Source: Phycisphaeraceae bacterium
GTDB lineage: Bacteria > Planctomycetota > Phycisphaerae > Phycisphaerales > UBA1924
NCBI GenBank assembly: GCA_019636615.1
Contig: JAHBXF010000001.1
Location: 124,001 to 188,000, forward strand
DNA length: 64,000 nucleotides
Direction of reading: 5' to 3'
Every line of letters starts with the position of its first letter. Position 1 is the first letter of the stretch. The position numbers and the translations under genes were made by a program. Shown here piece after piece: positions 18,076 through 27,469 of this stretch. The notes below the pieces were generated by a model. It was not told the origin of the DNA, ran no database searches, and worked only from the letters and a program-made list of their open reading frames with translations.

Positions 18076-18579
18076 ATGGCACTCGCCAAGTTCCAGTTCG
18101 GCGCTCAGCCCGCCCTCGATCGCGCACACGCCTCCAGGCGTTCCATCGAGAAGGATCTTCGCGCGTCTTTGAGCGAACTCCAGGAAGCGCAGTCGAGCCT
18201 CGCCGCCCAGGTTTCGTTGCGGGCGACGCTCGAAAAGCAGATCGCCACGCTCAGGCACGACCTCGCCTCGGGCCGCATCGGCGCTGTCAGCACCGAAGAC
18301 CTGGCCGCCACGCTGCGGCTCATCGCGGGCCTTCGCGCGCGCATGGATCTTACAGACCAGACCATACGCGACCGCAGAGCGGCCCTGCGCATCATCGAGC
18401 AGCGCGTCGCGTCGCAGCGCCGCGACCTCTCCCGCGCCGCGTCGGCCGCCGAATCGCTCGAACGCTTCAAGGCCAATCTGGCGCGTGAGCACAGCATCCG
18501 CGTTCAGCGCGGGCAGGAGCAAGCCCTGGAAGACGACGCCGCGCAGCACTGGAACTTCCGCAACGCGCCCGGCGACTGA
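18076..18579 (+). CDS. sctO: Type III secretion stalk protein SctO (FliJ/YscO-like)
   Basis: 167 residues from ATG 18076, 24 nt after sctN. The N-terminus FQFGAQPALDRAHASRRSIE resembles FliJ/SctO, and the rest is one long heptad-rich helix pair (residues about 15-150). These proteins form the central stalk of the ATPase and link it to the SctV gate. Assignment rests on coiled-coil character, length and place after the ATPase. It is the last gene of the plus-strand type III run; the next gene ends 13 nt away on the opposite strand. Confidence 0.75.
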   Translation: MALAKFQFGAQPALDRAHASRRSIEKDLRASLSELQEAQSSLAAQVSLRATLEKQIATLRHDLASGRIGAVSTEDLAATLRLIAGLRARMDLTDQTIRDRRAALRIIEQRVASQRRDLSRAASAAESLERFKANLAREHSIRVQRGQEQALEDDAAQHWNFRNAPGD

Positions 18580-18592
18580 GCGGCAGGGAAGA

Positions 18593-20206
18593 TCACCCCG
18601 CGCCGACGACCACCGGTGATGGGGCCGTGGCCCGCGTCTCCGGCGGGCTTGGAGCATCGCCCGTGAAGGCAACCCCCGCGCGTTCGCACAGAAGCCGCGA
18701 GGAAATCTGCGCCGAAAGAAAGATCGTCGGCAGGCCCGAGCCCGGGTGCGTGCCACCGCCCACCAGGTAGATATTCTCGAAACCCTTGAGCCTGTTCTGA
18801 GGACGCAGGTGCAGCATCTGGCCCAGGTTGTGCGCCAGGTTGAAGGTGGCGCCGAAGTTGATGTTGCTCGCACGCCAATCGGCCGGCGTCAGCCTCGCCT
18901 GGGCCCGCACGCGACGCCTGATGCCCTCAAGCCCGAACCGCGACTCTACCTGGTCGAGCACGCGCTCGCGCATCGCGCGCTCTTCGTGCGCCCAGTCGAT
19001 CGAAGACTTCGTGTTGGGGGTTGGCGCGAGCACGTACAGCGACGAGCACCCGGCGGGGGCCAAAGACGGGTCTGTGCGGCTGGGGTTGCACACATACACC
19101 GACGGGTCTTCGCTCAGCACCGAGCCGCTCACGATCTCTTCCAGGTTTTCGCGGTAGCGCCCCGAGATGTAGATGGTGTGGTGCGGAAGATCTACCTCGC
19201 CCTCAACACCCAGGTAGAGCATGTACGTGCTGCACGAATACTTCTTCGCGTCCAGGGTTGCGTCCGAGTATGCCCTGCCCGCGGCGGCGCGACGCACGCC
19301 CTCGGGCATGAGGTTCTTCATCGCCCACGTGGCGTCCGCGTTGATGACCACATGGTCGTGCCGCCGGAACTCGCCGCCGGCAGTCACCCCCACGGCACGC
19401 CGTCCTTCAAACCCAAGAGCCGTAACCGGCGTGCCCGTCACAATCTCGGCGCCGTGTTCCGTGGCGACCTCCGCGAGCGCGCTCATCAGCGCGTTGCAAC
19501 CGCCGATCGGGTGCCACACACCGTACTCATACTCGATGAACGGCAGAATCGTGAAGAGACTCGGGCAGTCGTACGGGCTCATGCCCAGGTACTTGCTCTG
19601 GAACGACACCGCGAGCCGTACAAACGGGTTGCGGAAATACTTGCTCAGCAGATCATGCACAGACAGGTGCGGGTTGAGCACCGGCGCCACCTTCAGCGTG
19701 TCGCGCCAGGTCCGGGGTGAAAAGAGGTCGAGCGGCGTGCGCATCGGGTTGCGCAGGATCGACTCGCTGTGACGCAGTTTGTACCGGTTGTGCTCGATGA
19801 ACGGCCGGAAGGCACGCCCGTCTGCCCCGTCGATCTCTCCGATCCGCCGGGCCATCTCGTCGATGTCCTGCGTGGCGTCGAGCCGAAGCGGCTGCCCACC
19901 GCCATCCCGGCCCATCAACAGCCGGTACATCGGGTCAAGCCGCGCCAGTTCGACATAGTCTTCCATCCGCCTGCCCGCGGCTTTGAAGACCTCACCCAGA
20001 ACATACGGCATCATGAAGAACGTGGGGCCACGATCGAAGGAGTACTCCCCCTCGGTGATGCGCCCGCACCGCCCGCCCACCGTCGGCGCGGCCTCATACA
20101 CCCGCACCCGCAAGCCCGACGCCGCGAGCATGGCCGCGGTCGCGAGGCCGCCGGGGCCGGCCCCGATGATTCCGACATCGTCGCCTTCTCGACTGCTGTT
20201 TCGCAC
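18593..20206 (-). CDS. CrtI-type carotenoid desaturase/oxidase (CrtN/CrtP-like)
   Basis: 537 residues from GTG 20206 (GAGG about 11 nt upstream); ATGs at 20290/20287 are possible but would put 28 extra residues before the dinucleotide motif. The FAD-binding motif GIIGAGPGGLATAAMLAAS sits near residue 14 and is followed by YSFDRGPTFFMM, the CrtI substrate-region signature. Near the C-terminus, YLVGGGTHPGSGLPTIF is the FAD-binding tail motif. Members desaturate phytoene or diapophytoene, or oxidise the end methyls. In this neighbourhood a CrtN- or CrtP-like step in squalene-derived C30 carotenoid synthesis is likely. Which of the two cannot be settled by eye. It is divergent from the other cluster genes. 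Confidence 0.87.
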   Translation of the reverse strand: MRNSSREGDDVGIIGAGPGGLATAAMLAASGLRVRVYEAAPTVGGRCGRITEGEYSFDRGPTFFMMPYVLGEVFKAAGRRMEDYVELARLDPMYRLLMGRDGGGQPLRLDATQDIDEMARRIGEIDGADGRAFRPFIEHNRYKLRHSESILRNPMRTPLDLFSPRTWRDTLKVAPVLNPHLSVHDLLSKYFRNPFVRLAVSFQSKYLGMSPYDCPSLFTILPFIEYEYGVWHPIGGCNALMSALAEVATEHGAEIVTGTPVTALGFEGRRAVGVTAGGEFRRHDHVVINADATWAMKNLMPEGVRRAAAGRAYSDATLDAKKYSCSTYMLYLGVEGEVDLPHHTIYISGRYRENLEEIVSGSVLSEDPSVYVCNPSRTDPSLAPAGCSSLYVLAPTPNTKSSIDWAHEERAMRERVLDQVESRFGLEGIRRRVRAQARLTPADWRASNINFGATFNLAHNLGQMLHLRPQNRLKGFENIYLVGGGTHPGSGLPTIFLSAQISSRLLCERAGVAFTGDAPSPPETRATAPSPVVVGAG

Positions 20207-20400
20207 AAAGTCCGCCCTCGGGGTGATCCTGCCATGTCCGACCGTGGGCCCGCCCCGTCGCCTCGGGCTGATGCTCCAACGATGCATCATCCCAAACGCC
20301 GGGACCGGCGAAGAGTACCGTGGTTTCGTTGGGGCGATGCCCTCTGGATTCTCACCCACCCCACCTTCCCTCTCCACACCTCCTCCAGCCACCCGCCAGC

Positions 20401-21813
20401 ATGAACAGCACCCGTCACATTCCCCCGCTCAGCGACCGCATCGGTTGGCTCAAGCGCTTCCGCAAGGGTGTGGCCGCCAGTGAGCACTCCCTCTGTGGCC
20501 TGATCTGTGCCGAAACGGGCAAATCCCGCTTCGACGCGCTCACCGCGGACATCCTCCCCCTCCTCGCCGCGTGCCGATGGTGCGAAAAGAACGCGCTCAA
20601 ACTCCTCTCTCCCGCCACTCTGGGCGGCACCCCCTGGTGGCTCAGCGGGGTGCGAGTCACCCGAAGACGCGAACCTCTGGGCCGCGTCGCCATCATCGCC
20701 ACCTGGAACTACCCGGTACAACTCCTGGGCATTCAACTCGTCCACGCGCTGGTTGGCGGCAACACAGTGGTCGTGAAGCCCTCCGAGCGGGCCCCAGGAT
20801 CGCAGACCGCCCTTCTCAAACTCGCCATTGATGCCGGCCTGCCCGCCGGCGCACTTTCCTGGACCGCCCCAACCCGCGAAGCCGGCGCGCAACTGCTTTC
20901 CGAACAACGCTTTGATCACATCGTCTTCACCGGCTCGACCCAGGTCGGTCTTTCGATCGCCGCGTCGGCCGCGCAGTCTCTTACCCCGGCCACACTCGAA
21001 CTTTCGGGCAGAGACAGCGCCATAGTGCTGTCAGACGCCAACCCCGAGCGCGCGGCGGAGGCCATCTGGAGCGCGGTCTGCATCAACAGCGGTCAGACCT
21101 GCATGGGCCCGCGACGCGCGCTGGTGCACCGCGGCGTGTACCCCAGGTTTCTCTCGCGTCTGGCTGATTTGTGCCGAGAAACCCGGGCAAAACCCCTGAT
21201 CGACGAATCCGCGGCCAGACATTGCCACGAACTTGTCGTCGGTGCGATCAAGGCCGGCGGCCGGGATGCCGCCGGAGAGCCTTACGGCAGCCCAAACCCC
21301 AGCGGCCCGCCGCCCGAGCCGATCGGCCGCATGTGGCGGCCAACCGCCGTGATCGATTGCCCCGCCGGTGCCCCTCTCGTTGAGGGCCGGCACTTCGGTC
21401 CCGCGTTGGCGGTGGTTCCGTTCGACTCGTTGGATGATGCCCTTTCCATGCACGCCGCTTGTGACCAGCACCTCACCGCGTCCGTGTTCACGGCTGACCC
21501 TGCGGCGGCCGCCGCGATCGCGCCACGCCTTGGCGTGACCAACCTCACCATCAACGATTGCATTGTGCCTACCGCACACCCCGCCGTGAGCATCGGGGGC
21601 CACGGGGCCTCGGGGATGGGCCTGAGCCGTGGCCCGCTTGGTCTTCTCTCGATGACCCGTCCGCTTTACATCTCTCAGAGCCCGTGGCTCATCGCGCGGG
21701 CGCTGCGTCAGCCCCCCGGCCCGATCACCTCGATCTTCTCGTACTTCGTGCGCTTGTGCTATGGCGCCCGCTCGCTCACACCCCGACCGGAACTCCACCC
21801 CCATGCCGACTGA
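20401..21813 (+). CDS. Aldehyde dehydrogenase of the C30 carotenoid cluster
   Basis: 470 residues from ATG 20401; a longer frame from 20320 is unlikely. NAD(P)-dependent ALDH features are visible: WNYPVQLLGIQLVHALVGGN (about residues 101-120), GNTVVVKPSE, the glutamate motif LELSGRD near 200, and the catalytic Cys in NSGQTC near 235. Planctomycete C30 carotenoid clusters include an AldH that oxidises the terminal aldehyde to an acid (established in related work on squalene-route carotenoids; the link here is by context). Its 3' end overlaps the next gene by 11 nt, so the two are co-translated. Confidence 0.85.
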   Translation: MNSTRHIPPLSDRIGWLKRFRKGVAASEHSLCGLICAETGKSRFDALTADILPLLAACRWCEKNALKLLSPATLGGTPWWLSGVRVTRRREPLGRVAIIATWNYPVQLLGIQLVHALVGGNTVVVKPSERAPGSQTALLKLAIDAGLPAGALSWTAPTREAGAQLLSEQRFDHIVFTGSTQVGLSIAASAAQSLTPATLELSGRDSAIVLSDANPERAAEAIWSAVCINSGQTCMGPRRALVHRGVYPRFLSRLADLCRETRAKPLIDESAARHCHELVVGAIKAGGRDAAGEPYGSPNPSGPPPEPIGRMWRPTAVIDCPAGAPLVEGRHFGPALAVVPFDSLDDALSMHAACDQHLTASVFTADPAAAAAIAPRLGVTNLTINDCIVPTAHPAVSIGGHGASGMGLSRGPLGLLSMTRPLYISQSPWLIARALRQPPGPITSIFSYFVRLCYGARSLTPRPELHPHAD

Positions 21814-23413
21814 TTCTTCCCCGAGCGTTCTTGTTGTGGGCGGCGGCCTCGCCGGGCTTGCCAGCGCTGTCGAACTGGCATCCCTTGGGCTGCGCGTCAC
21901 CCTGATCGAACGCAACCAGCACCTGGGCGGCAAGATGAACATCCTGCGCGAGAGCGGGTTCTCCTTCGACATGGGCCCCACCATCCTCACGCTGCCTCAG
22001 GTGCTGCGGGGCATCATCCGCCGCAGCGGCCGGCGGGTTGAAGACTACATCAACCTCATCAACCTCTCCCCGCAGTGGCGCTGCCACTATGAAGACGGCA
22101 CCGTGATCGACCTCACGGCGGATGCGCAGGCGATGGCGGACGCCCTCGACCGCCAGTTCCCCCAGACGCGCCCCGGCCGCGGGTACATGCAGTTCATCGA
22201 GTTCTCCCGGCGCATGATGCGGCTGTCAGAAAAGGTCTTCTTCTACCGCGATGTCGGCGGGGTGCTCGACATGATCAAAGACCCGCCCAAGGACAAGGGC
22301 GTCATGCGCGACGCCCTGGCGATGCGCATGCACAGCACCGTGGGCGCCACGGTTCACGCCGCGATCCCGCAGAGCCACGTCAGGCAGATCTGCGAGCACT
22401 TCCTGCAGTACGTCGGCTCAAGCCCGTTCATGGCGCCGGCCATTCTCTCGCTCATCGCCGCGGCGCAGACCGACCACGGCTGCTGGTATTCCATGGCCCC
22501 CGACGGCCAGTCGGGCGGCACCCGCTGTGTCGCGCAGTCGCTCGAACGCATCGCCCGCGAGCAGGGCGTTGAGATCATCACGGGCGTCGGCGTGCGGCGC
22601 ATCCTCGTCTCGGCCGACAAGGCCACAGGCGTAGAACTCGACGACGGCCGCACGCTCTCGGCCAGCGCCGTGATCTCGAACTGCGACGTGCAGCGAACCC
22701 ACCGCGACCTCATCGGCACCTCTGAAGCCCGCGCCCAGCAACGCACCATCGCCAGAGACTACACCCCGGCCTGCAGCGGGGTTGTGCTCTACCTGGGCCT
22801 CGCTCGGCGATACGAACACCTCGCGCACCACAACTTTCTTTTCAGCCACGACAGCCACGAAGAGTTCGGCGACATCTACCGCGTCGGACGGCCCGCACGC
22901 AACCCCACGCTCTACATCGCGGCCCCCTCCCGCTCAGACCCCACCCAGGCACCCCCGGGCGGCGAGGCCCTCTACGTGCTGGTGCACGTGCCCTACACGC
23001 GCGAAGGCCAGAAGTGGGAAGGCCCGGGAGGCATGCTCGAAGCGTACAAGCCGGTCATCATGTCCAAACTCCGCCGGTTCGGCATGGAGGACATCGACCG
23101 TCACATCGTCGTTGACCGCTTTCTCTCGCCCGACGGCATCGAGCGCCTGTACAACGCCGAAGGGGGCGCCATCTACGGCCTGGCGAGCCATGGCCGCCTC
23201 AAGGGCGGCTTCAAGCCCCGCAACCGCAGCCGTCTCTATCAAGGCCTCTACTTCTCCGGCGGCTCGGCCAACCCCGGCCCGGGTGTGCCCATGGTGCTCA
23301 TGAGCGGCGTCACCGCCGCGCGGGCCGCCGCGGCCGACCTGGGTTTCGCCCGCGCCGCGGAACCCCTTGCTCTCGGTCGCGGGGTCGAAACCCCACTCGT
23401 CACGTCGCCATAA
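21803..23413 (+). CDS. CrtI-type carotenoid desaturase/oxidase (second copy)
   Basis: 536 residues from ATG 21803, which overlaps the aldehyde dehydrogenase stop. The FAD motif VLVVGGGLAGLASAVELASL is near residue 9, followed by FDMGPTILTLP, and the C-terminal GGSANPGPGVPMVLMSG. Compared with the copy at 18593 it is clearly a different paralogue, so the two probably perform successive steps (desaturation, then end-methyl oxidation, as CrtN and CrtP do). Direction of assignment remains open. The gene is followed 16 nt later by the acyltransferase. Confidence 0.88.
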   Translation: MPTDSSPSVLVVGGGLAGLASAVELASLGLRVTLIERNQHLGGKMNILRESGFSFDMGPTILTLPQVLRGIIRRSGRRVEDYINLINLSPQWRCHYEDGTVIDLTADAQAMADALDRQFPQTRPGRGYMQFIEFSRRMMRLSEKVFFYRDVGGVLDMIKDPPKDKGVMRDALAMRMHSTVGATVHAAIPQSHVRQICEHFLQYVGSSPFMAPAILSLIAAAQTDHGCWYSMAPDGQSGGTRCVAQSLERIAREQGVEIITGVGVRRILVSADKATGVELDDGRTLSASAVISNCDVQRTHRDLIGTSEARAQQRTIARDYTPACSGVVLYLGLARRYEHLAHHNFLFSHDSHEEFGDIYRVGRPARNPTLYIAAPSRSDPTQAPPGGEALYVLVHVPYTREGQKWEGPGGMLEAYKPVIMSKLRRFGMEDIDRHIVVDRFLSPDGIERLYNAEGGAIYGLASHGRLKGGFKPRNRSRLYQGLYFSGGSANPGPGVPMVLMSGVTAARAAAADLGFARAAEPLALGRGVETPLVTSP

Positions 23414-23429
23414 CCGCCTCCCCCGCGAC

Positions 23430-24251
23430 ATGAACACCGACGCAGACCTCATCCCCGGCTCGTTCAACCCTCGCTTCGCCGCGGTCTTTGGCTGGTATAC
23501 CCGACGTCTGCTCCGCTCTTCCTTCCACGCGCTGCGGCTGTCGCGCGGCACACCCGAGTGCCTGGCCTCGGCTGGCGGAACTTCATCGCCGCTCCTGCTC
23601 CTCTTGACGCACAGCAGTTGGTGGGATCCGCTCGTTGGCCTGTGGCTCTCTCGCCGCTTCATGCCCGCCAGATCCTCGATCGCGCCGATGGACAGCGCCA
23701 TGCTGCGCAAGTTCGGCTTCTTCAAGCGCCTCGGTCTCTTCGGCATCAACCCCGACAACCCCGATTCGCTGCAAGCCATGCAGCGATATGTGCTCGATCA
23801 TTTCCAGCGTTCACCCTCCCCGTCGCTCTGGATCACCCCGCAGGGAAACTTCGCAGACCCGCGCGCCCCGCTGGTGATCCGCCCCGGGGCTGCCGCCATC
23901 GCCGCGCGTTCGCACGCGCCGACTCTTGTCGCTGTGGCCATCGAGTACGGCTTCTGGCTTGACCAGCGCCCCGAAGTCTTCATCCGGGCCCAGCACGTCG
24001 CGCCGCCGAGCCGAACCGACTCAACCCCGCGCTGGCACGCGGCCATCGCGCAGACCATGCAGCGGACGCGCGACGCTTTGGCCGCGGAGGTATCATCCAG
24101 AAACCCCGACATCTTCTCGCTCGAAGGCGGGCGGGCCGCCGCCATCAACCCCATTTATGACCTCTGGCTTCGCCTGAAAGGCAGCACTTCCGATATCGAA
24201 ACTCGGCAAAGCGGCCGCGGGGATGCCGGCACGCGGAGCGCGAACACATGA
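23430..24251 (+). CDS. CrtO-like acyltransferase (lysophospholipid acyltransferase superfamily)
   Basis: 273 residues from ATG 23430. The HX4D acyltransferase motif reads HSSWWD at about residues 61-66, and an FFKRLGLFGI.P segment and WITPQG follow at about 93 and 132, as in 1-acyl-glycerophosphate acyltransferases. In staphyloxanthin-like pathways CrtO acylates the glycosylated carotenoid acid. That specific role is inferred from the neighbours. The stop overlaps the glycosyltransferase start by ATGA. Confidence 0.75.
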   Translation: MNTDADLIPGSFNPRFAAVFGWYTRRLLRSSFHALRLSRGTPECLASAGGTSSPLLLLLTHSSWWDPLVGLWLSRRFMPARSSIAPMDSAMLRKFGFFKRLGLFGINPDNPDSLQAMQRYVLDHFQRSPSPSLWITPQGNFADPRAPLVIRPGAAAIAARSHAPTLVAVAIEYGFWLDQRPEVFIRAQHVAPPSRTDSTPRWHAAIAQTMQRTRDALAAEVSSRNPDIFSLEGGRAAAINPIYDLWLRLKGSTSDIETRQSGRGDAGTRSANT

Positions 24252-25432
24252 CGCCCCTGGCCATCACGCTCGCCATCGGTGCATTCTTCGCCGCCCTCGC
24301 GCTGGTGATGACCATCATCAACCTGCGGGCATACCAGCCCCCGCCAAGTGTTCCCACGCGCGACGTCCCCGGCGATGCCCCGCCCGTTGTCTCGGTGTGC
24401 ATCCCCGCACGCAACGAAGAGCGCAACCTCGAAGCCTGCGCACGCGCCGCGCTCGCGTGCGTCGGGCTGCCGGTCGAAGTTCTTGTCTACGACGATCAAA
24501 GCACCGATTCCACGCCGCGCATTCTCGCTTCGCTGGCCGCACACGACCCCCGTGTGCGGGCTGTTCCCACGCTCCCGCTGCCCGAAGGCTGGAACGGCAA
24601 GCAGCACGCCTGCTGGCGCATGAGCCAGCACGCGCGCGGCGAATGGCTCTTCTTCACCGACGCCGATGTTCGCCTCTCGCCGGACAGCCTGCTGCGGTGC
24701 GTCTCCGCGGCCGCGGCGGGCAACCTGGGCCTGCTGAGCGCTTTCCCGCGACAGATTGTTGTCTCTGCGGGCGAGCGGCTGCTCGTGCCCATGATCTTCT
24801 TCATCCTGCTGAGTTACCTGCCCTTCCCTCGCATGCGCCGCACCAACGACCCGAGCGCCAGCGCGGGATGCGGGCAGTTCCTCCTGGTCCGTCGCGATGC
24901 CTACGACGCATCGGGCGGCCACCAGACCTGCCATGACTCGATGCACGACGGCGTGAAACTCCCCCGCGCAGTCAGGCGCGCGGGTTTCAAGACCGACCTT
25001 GTTGACGGCGTCTCACTCGCAACCTGCCGCATGTATGCCAGCACACCAGAGGCCTGGCGGGGCTTTGCCAAGAACGCCTTTGAGGGCCTGGGGTCTGTCA
25101 CGCTCCTGGTCGTGATCACCGTCATTCACATGCTCGGGCACGTGCTCCCATGGGCGGTTCTGCCCGTGCTCGCCGCGAAGTCTGCGGGCCCCTCTCCCGA
25201 GCACCCGCTCGCGGTCTTCTCGTTCGCCGGTTTCGCCGTGGCTTTCAACCTCCTTCAGCGATTCCTCATCCTCTCGCGAACCGGCGCACCCCGCTGGCTC
25301 GCCGTCTTCCATCCGATCGCCGTTGTGGCCATGACCGCCGTGCAATGGCACAGCCTGCTCCTCTATGCCTCGGGCAAGCGGCAGTGGCGCGGCCGCACCA
25401 TGGGCCGCCCGGCCCCGGCCTCGGCCAACTGA
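24248..25432 (+). CDS. CrtQ-like membrane glycosyltransferase, family 2
   Basis: 394 residues. An N-terminal span (about residues 4-22) precedes a GT-A domain with VVSVCIPARNEERNLEACAR (about 48) and the metal-binding DADV motif in LFFTDADVRLSP (about 135). Further C-terminal spans lie around residues 280-300, 320-340 and 355-375. This is the architecture of CrtQ, which attaches a sugar to the C30 carotenoid carboxylate. Sugar donor and exact acceptor are unknown. It ends the run that began with the aldehyde dehydrogenase, all overlapping or closely spaced. Confidence 0.82.
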   Translation: MTPLAITLAIGAFFAALALVMTIINLRAYQPPPSVPTRDVPGDAPPVVSVCIPARNEERNLEACARAALACVGLPVEVLVYDDQSTDSTPRILASLAAHDPRVRAVPTLPLPEGWNGKQHACWRMSQHARGEWLFFTDADVRLSPDSLLRCVSAAAAGNLGLLSAFPRQIVVSAGERLLVPMIFFILLSYLPFPRMRRTNDPSASAGCGQFLLVRRDAYDASGGHQTCHDSMHDGVKLPRAVRRAGFKTDLVDGVSLATCRMYASTPEAWRGFAKNAFEGLGSVTLLVVITVIHMLGHVLPWAVLPVLAAKSAGPSPEHPLAVFSFAGFAVAFNLLQRFLILSRTGAPRWLAVFHPIAVVAMTAVQWHSLLLYASGKRQWRGRTMGRPAPASAN

Positions 25433-25486
25433 TGACCGCGACTTCGCCCCCACCACAGGTGAGCGTGCGACCCTACGCTTGCCATC

Positions 25487-25789
25487 ATGCGTTGGAGATT
25501 CTGGCGGTTCTGGTCGCGTGATGAGTTTCTCGAGGCGGGCGAGCGCGCCCGTCTGGAGCATTCGGAGTGGCTCTCGCGTGCCCTCCGTTCAGGCAAGAAC
25601 TACCCCCGCATTCCGGTGAAACCGGTGGTGCTTGGAGGCTTCGACAGGCTCATGGAAAAGCCCGGGGGGCCGGATCTCTGCGCCGCGTGGTGGCAGGCGG
25701 CCTTCAATCGCGTCGATCACCTCGACCAATCAACCGATAGTGACGGGCGCACACCCCCGGACGACAGACGGCACGGACCAACACAATGA
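25487..25789 (+). CDS. Small unknown protein
   Basis: 100 residues from ATG 25487. Trp/Arg-rich at the start (MRWRFWRFWSRDEF), no recognised domain. Its stop shares ATGA with the start of the next gene, which supports it being real and translationally coupled to that gene. Confidence 0.55.
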   Translation: MRWRFWRFWSRDEFLEAGERARLEHSEWLSRALRSGKNYPRIPVKPVVLGGFDRLMEKPGGPDLCAAWWQAAFNRVDHLDQSTDSDGRTPPDDRRHGPTQ

Positions 25790-26703
25790 CCGATACCCCG
25801 CCCCCCGATCAAGCGATGCCCGACCCCGCGACCACCGTCACGGTGACGGCGCTGAACCGCAAGTGGACCATCAAAATGGCGCTTATCTGCCTGGTGGTCT
25901 TCTTCTTCGGAGTGTGGGCGATCTACGACGCCCTCATCGCATACCCCAAGCGGGGGTACAACGCCGCCGAGTTCATGGAGTACCAGTACCTCGAGCAGTA
26001 CGAGCGTGATCGTGGCGTGATGTCGAACGCCGCGGGCGTCTCAGACCCCGCGGCCAAACTCGCCGAACTCGCGCAGCGCGAGGCCACCGTCGGCCAGTTG
26101 GGCGTGGTCGATGAACTCCTCAAGAGGTGGCTGGAAAACCTCGACATCGTCAGCAAACTCGTGCCCGAGGCCACGGCAATCCCGCGAACAGACTTCCGTG
26201 GACAGCAGATCAACACGGCCAGCGAACGGCTCGAAGCGCTGACCGCGAAGTGGACCCGCGAGGGCGGCACCAAGAAGGACGCCCCCAAGCCCCTCTCCGC
26301 CTTCGACATCCCCTCTCAGTGGATCATCCTGGCGATCTGCTGGATGATCGCCGCGTGGATGGCCGTCGTCGTGCTGCGATCAAGGCAGAAGGTCTTCCGC
26401 TGGGAACCCGGCACGCAACGGCTCACGCTCGCCGATGGCAACACCATCACCCCCGCCGACATCACCGAGTTCGACAAGCGCAAGTGGCACAAGTTCTTTG
26501 TGACCCTTGTGATCAGGCCTTCTCACCCCACGCTGGGCGGCAAATCAATCGAACTCGATCTCCTTCGCTACGACCCTCTCGAAGCCTGGGTGCTGGCGAT
26601 GGAAAAAACCGCGTTCCCCGAGAGCGTCAAGAAGGACGAGGCCCAGGCCGACGCTGGCGCCCAAACCGCCAACGCCGACGAGCCGCCGCGCGAGAACACC
26701 TGA
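25786..26703 (+). CDS. Predicted inner-membrane protein of unknown function
   Basis: 305 residues from ATG 25786. One hydrophobic span near residues 28-48 (MALICLVVFFFGVWAIYDAL) and another near residues 178-200 (WIILAICWMIAAWMAVVVLR) enclose a charged, helical loop; a C-terminal domain of about 100 residues follows the second span. The C-terminal segment reads FDKRKWHKFFVTLV. I do not recognise a family. It is co-transcribed with the 100-residue gene upstream. Confidence 0.7.
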   Translation: MTDTPPPDQAMPDPATTVTVTALNRKWTIKMALICLVVFFFGVWAIYDALIAYPKRGYNAAEFMEYQYLEQYERDRGVMSNAAGVSDPAAKLAELAQREATVGQLGVVDELLKRWLENLDIVSKLVPEATAIPRTDFRGQQINTASERLEALTAKWTREGGTKKDAPKPLSAFDIPSQWIILAICWMIAAWMAVVVLRSRQKVFRWEPGTQRLTLADGNTITPADITEFDKRKWHKFFVTLVIRPSHPTLGGKSIELDLLRYDPLEAWVLAMEKTAFPESVKKDEAQADAGAQTANADEPPRENT

Positions 26704-26782
26704 GTTCGCCCTCGCGCGTGAGGCAGGCTCGCATCTCGCGTGGCCGAAGCCACGCGTGCCGAAAGTGCCCCCTCGCTCTCGG

Positions 26783-27385
26783 TCAACCGTTGTTCGACTG
26801 GCGACCCTCAATGGTCGCGATGATGCACCCCCCGGAGAGGATGATGACATCATCAAGGTCGGGGTCGTCCGCGAGGATCGCGATGCTCATCTTGTACACG
26901 AACGGGTTGAAGTGAACCCGCAGGCTCGCCAGCGGCGGCCCGCCCAGTCGGCTGAGCAGATAGGTCTGGGGCGAAAAGAACGCGACGAGGTTGATCCATC
27001 GTCTGAGCACCGTCAGCATGCCGCCCTGCTCTTCGAGCACCGCGATCTCGCGCCCCGCAGAATCAGCGACAGACCAGGAGTCCTGCACGAAGGCCGACCG
27101 CAGCCCGCGACGCGTGAACGTGGCGACGGGCGTCGGCTCGCCGCTGAGCCGAACGTCGTACGTTCCGCTGAAGTCGATGATGTTCCTCGCCTTGATCGTG
27201 AGAAGTTCATGAGTGCAGGAGTCGTCGGTGTAGAGCCGCAACTCTTCACGCAGCCGCAGCGACTTCTGGCGGCAATACCCGACCAGCGTGCCGTGCTGGT
27301 CGTACATGTAGTACTTCGCGCTCAACAGGGTGAAGACCTTGCGGCGGATGGTGAAATGCTCTCCCGCGTGCGCCTGAATCGGCAT
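26783..27385 (-). CDS. LURP-one-related (scramblase/tubby-like fold) protein
   Basis: 200 residues from ATG 27385. The beta-rich, aromatic pattern (FTIRRKVFTLLSAKYYMYDQ, then a long run of alternating strands with RNIIDFSGTYDVRL and a C-terminal hydrophobic helix around IILSGGCIIATIE) resembles the LURP-one-related/phospholipid-scramblase fold. Function of bacterial members is unknown; some are small cytoplasmic or membrane-peripheral proteins. It lies just downstream of the RNase P RNA gene on the same strand, separated by about 135 nt that include the rnpB terminator. Confidence 0.6.
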   Translation of the reverse strand: MPIQAHAGEHFTIRRKVFTLLSAKYYMYDQHGTLVGYCRQKSLRLREELRLYTDDSCTHELLTIKARNIIDFSGTYDVRLSGEPTPVATFTRRGLRSAFVQDSWSVADSAGREIAVLEEQGGMLTVLRRWINLVAFFSPQTYLLSRLGGPPLASLRVHFNPFVYKMSIAILADDPDLDDVIILSGGCIIATIEGRQSNNG

Positions 27386-27469
27386 GCGCTCGGCTCCTTG
27401 GCCTGAGCGTAGCCGCTCAGCCCGGCGAAAGGGCCGTGCCGCGCACTCGCGCGGTCTCCGCACGCCGCC

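Noticed and set aside
16747..18873. 708-residue open frame on the minus strand
   Set aside because: Antisense to sctN/sctO, which have clear motifs. No domain resembles a known family.
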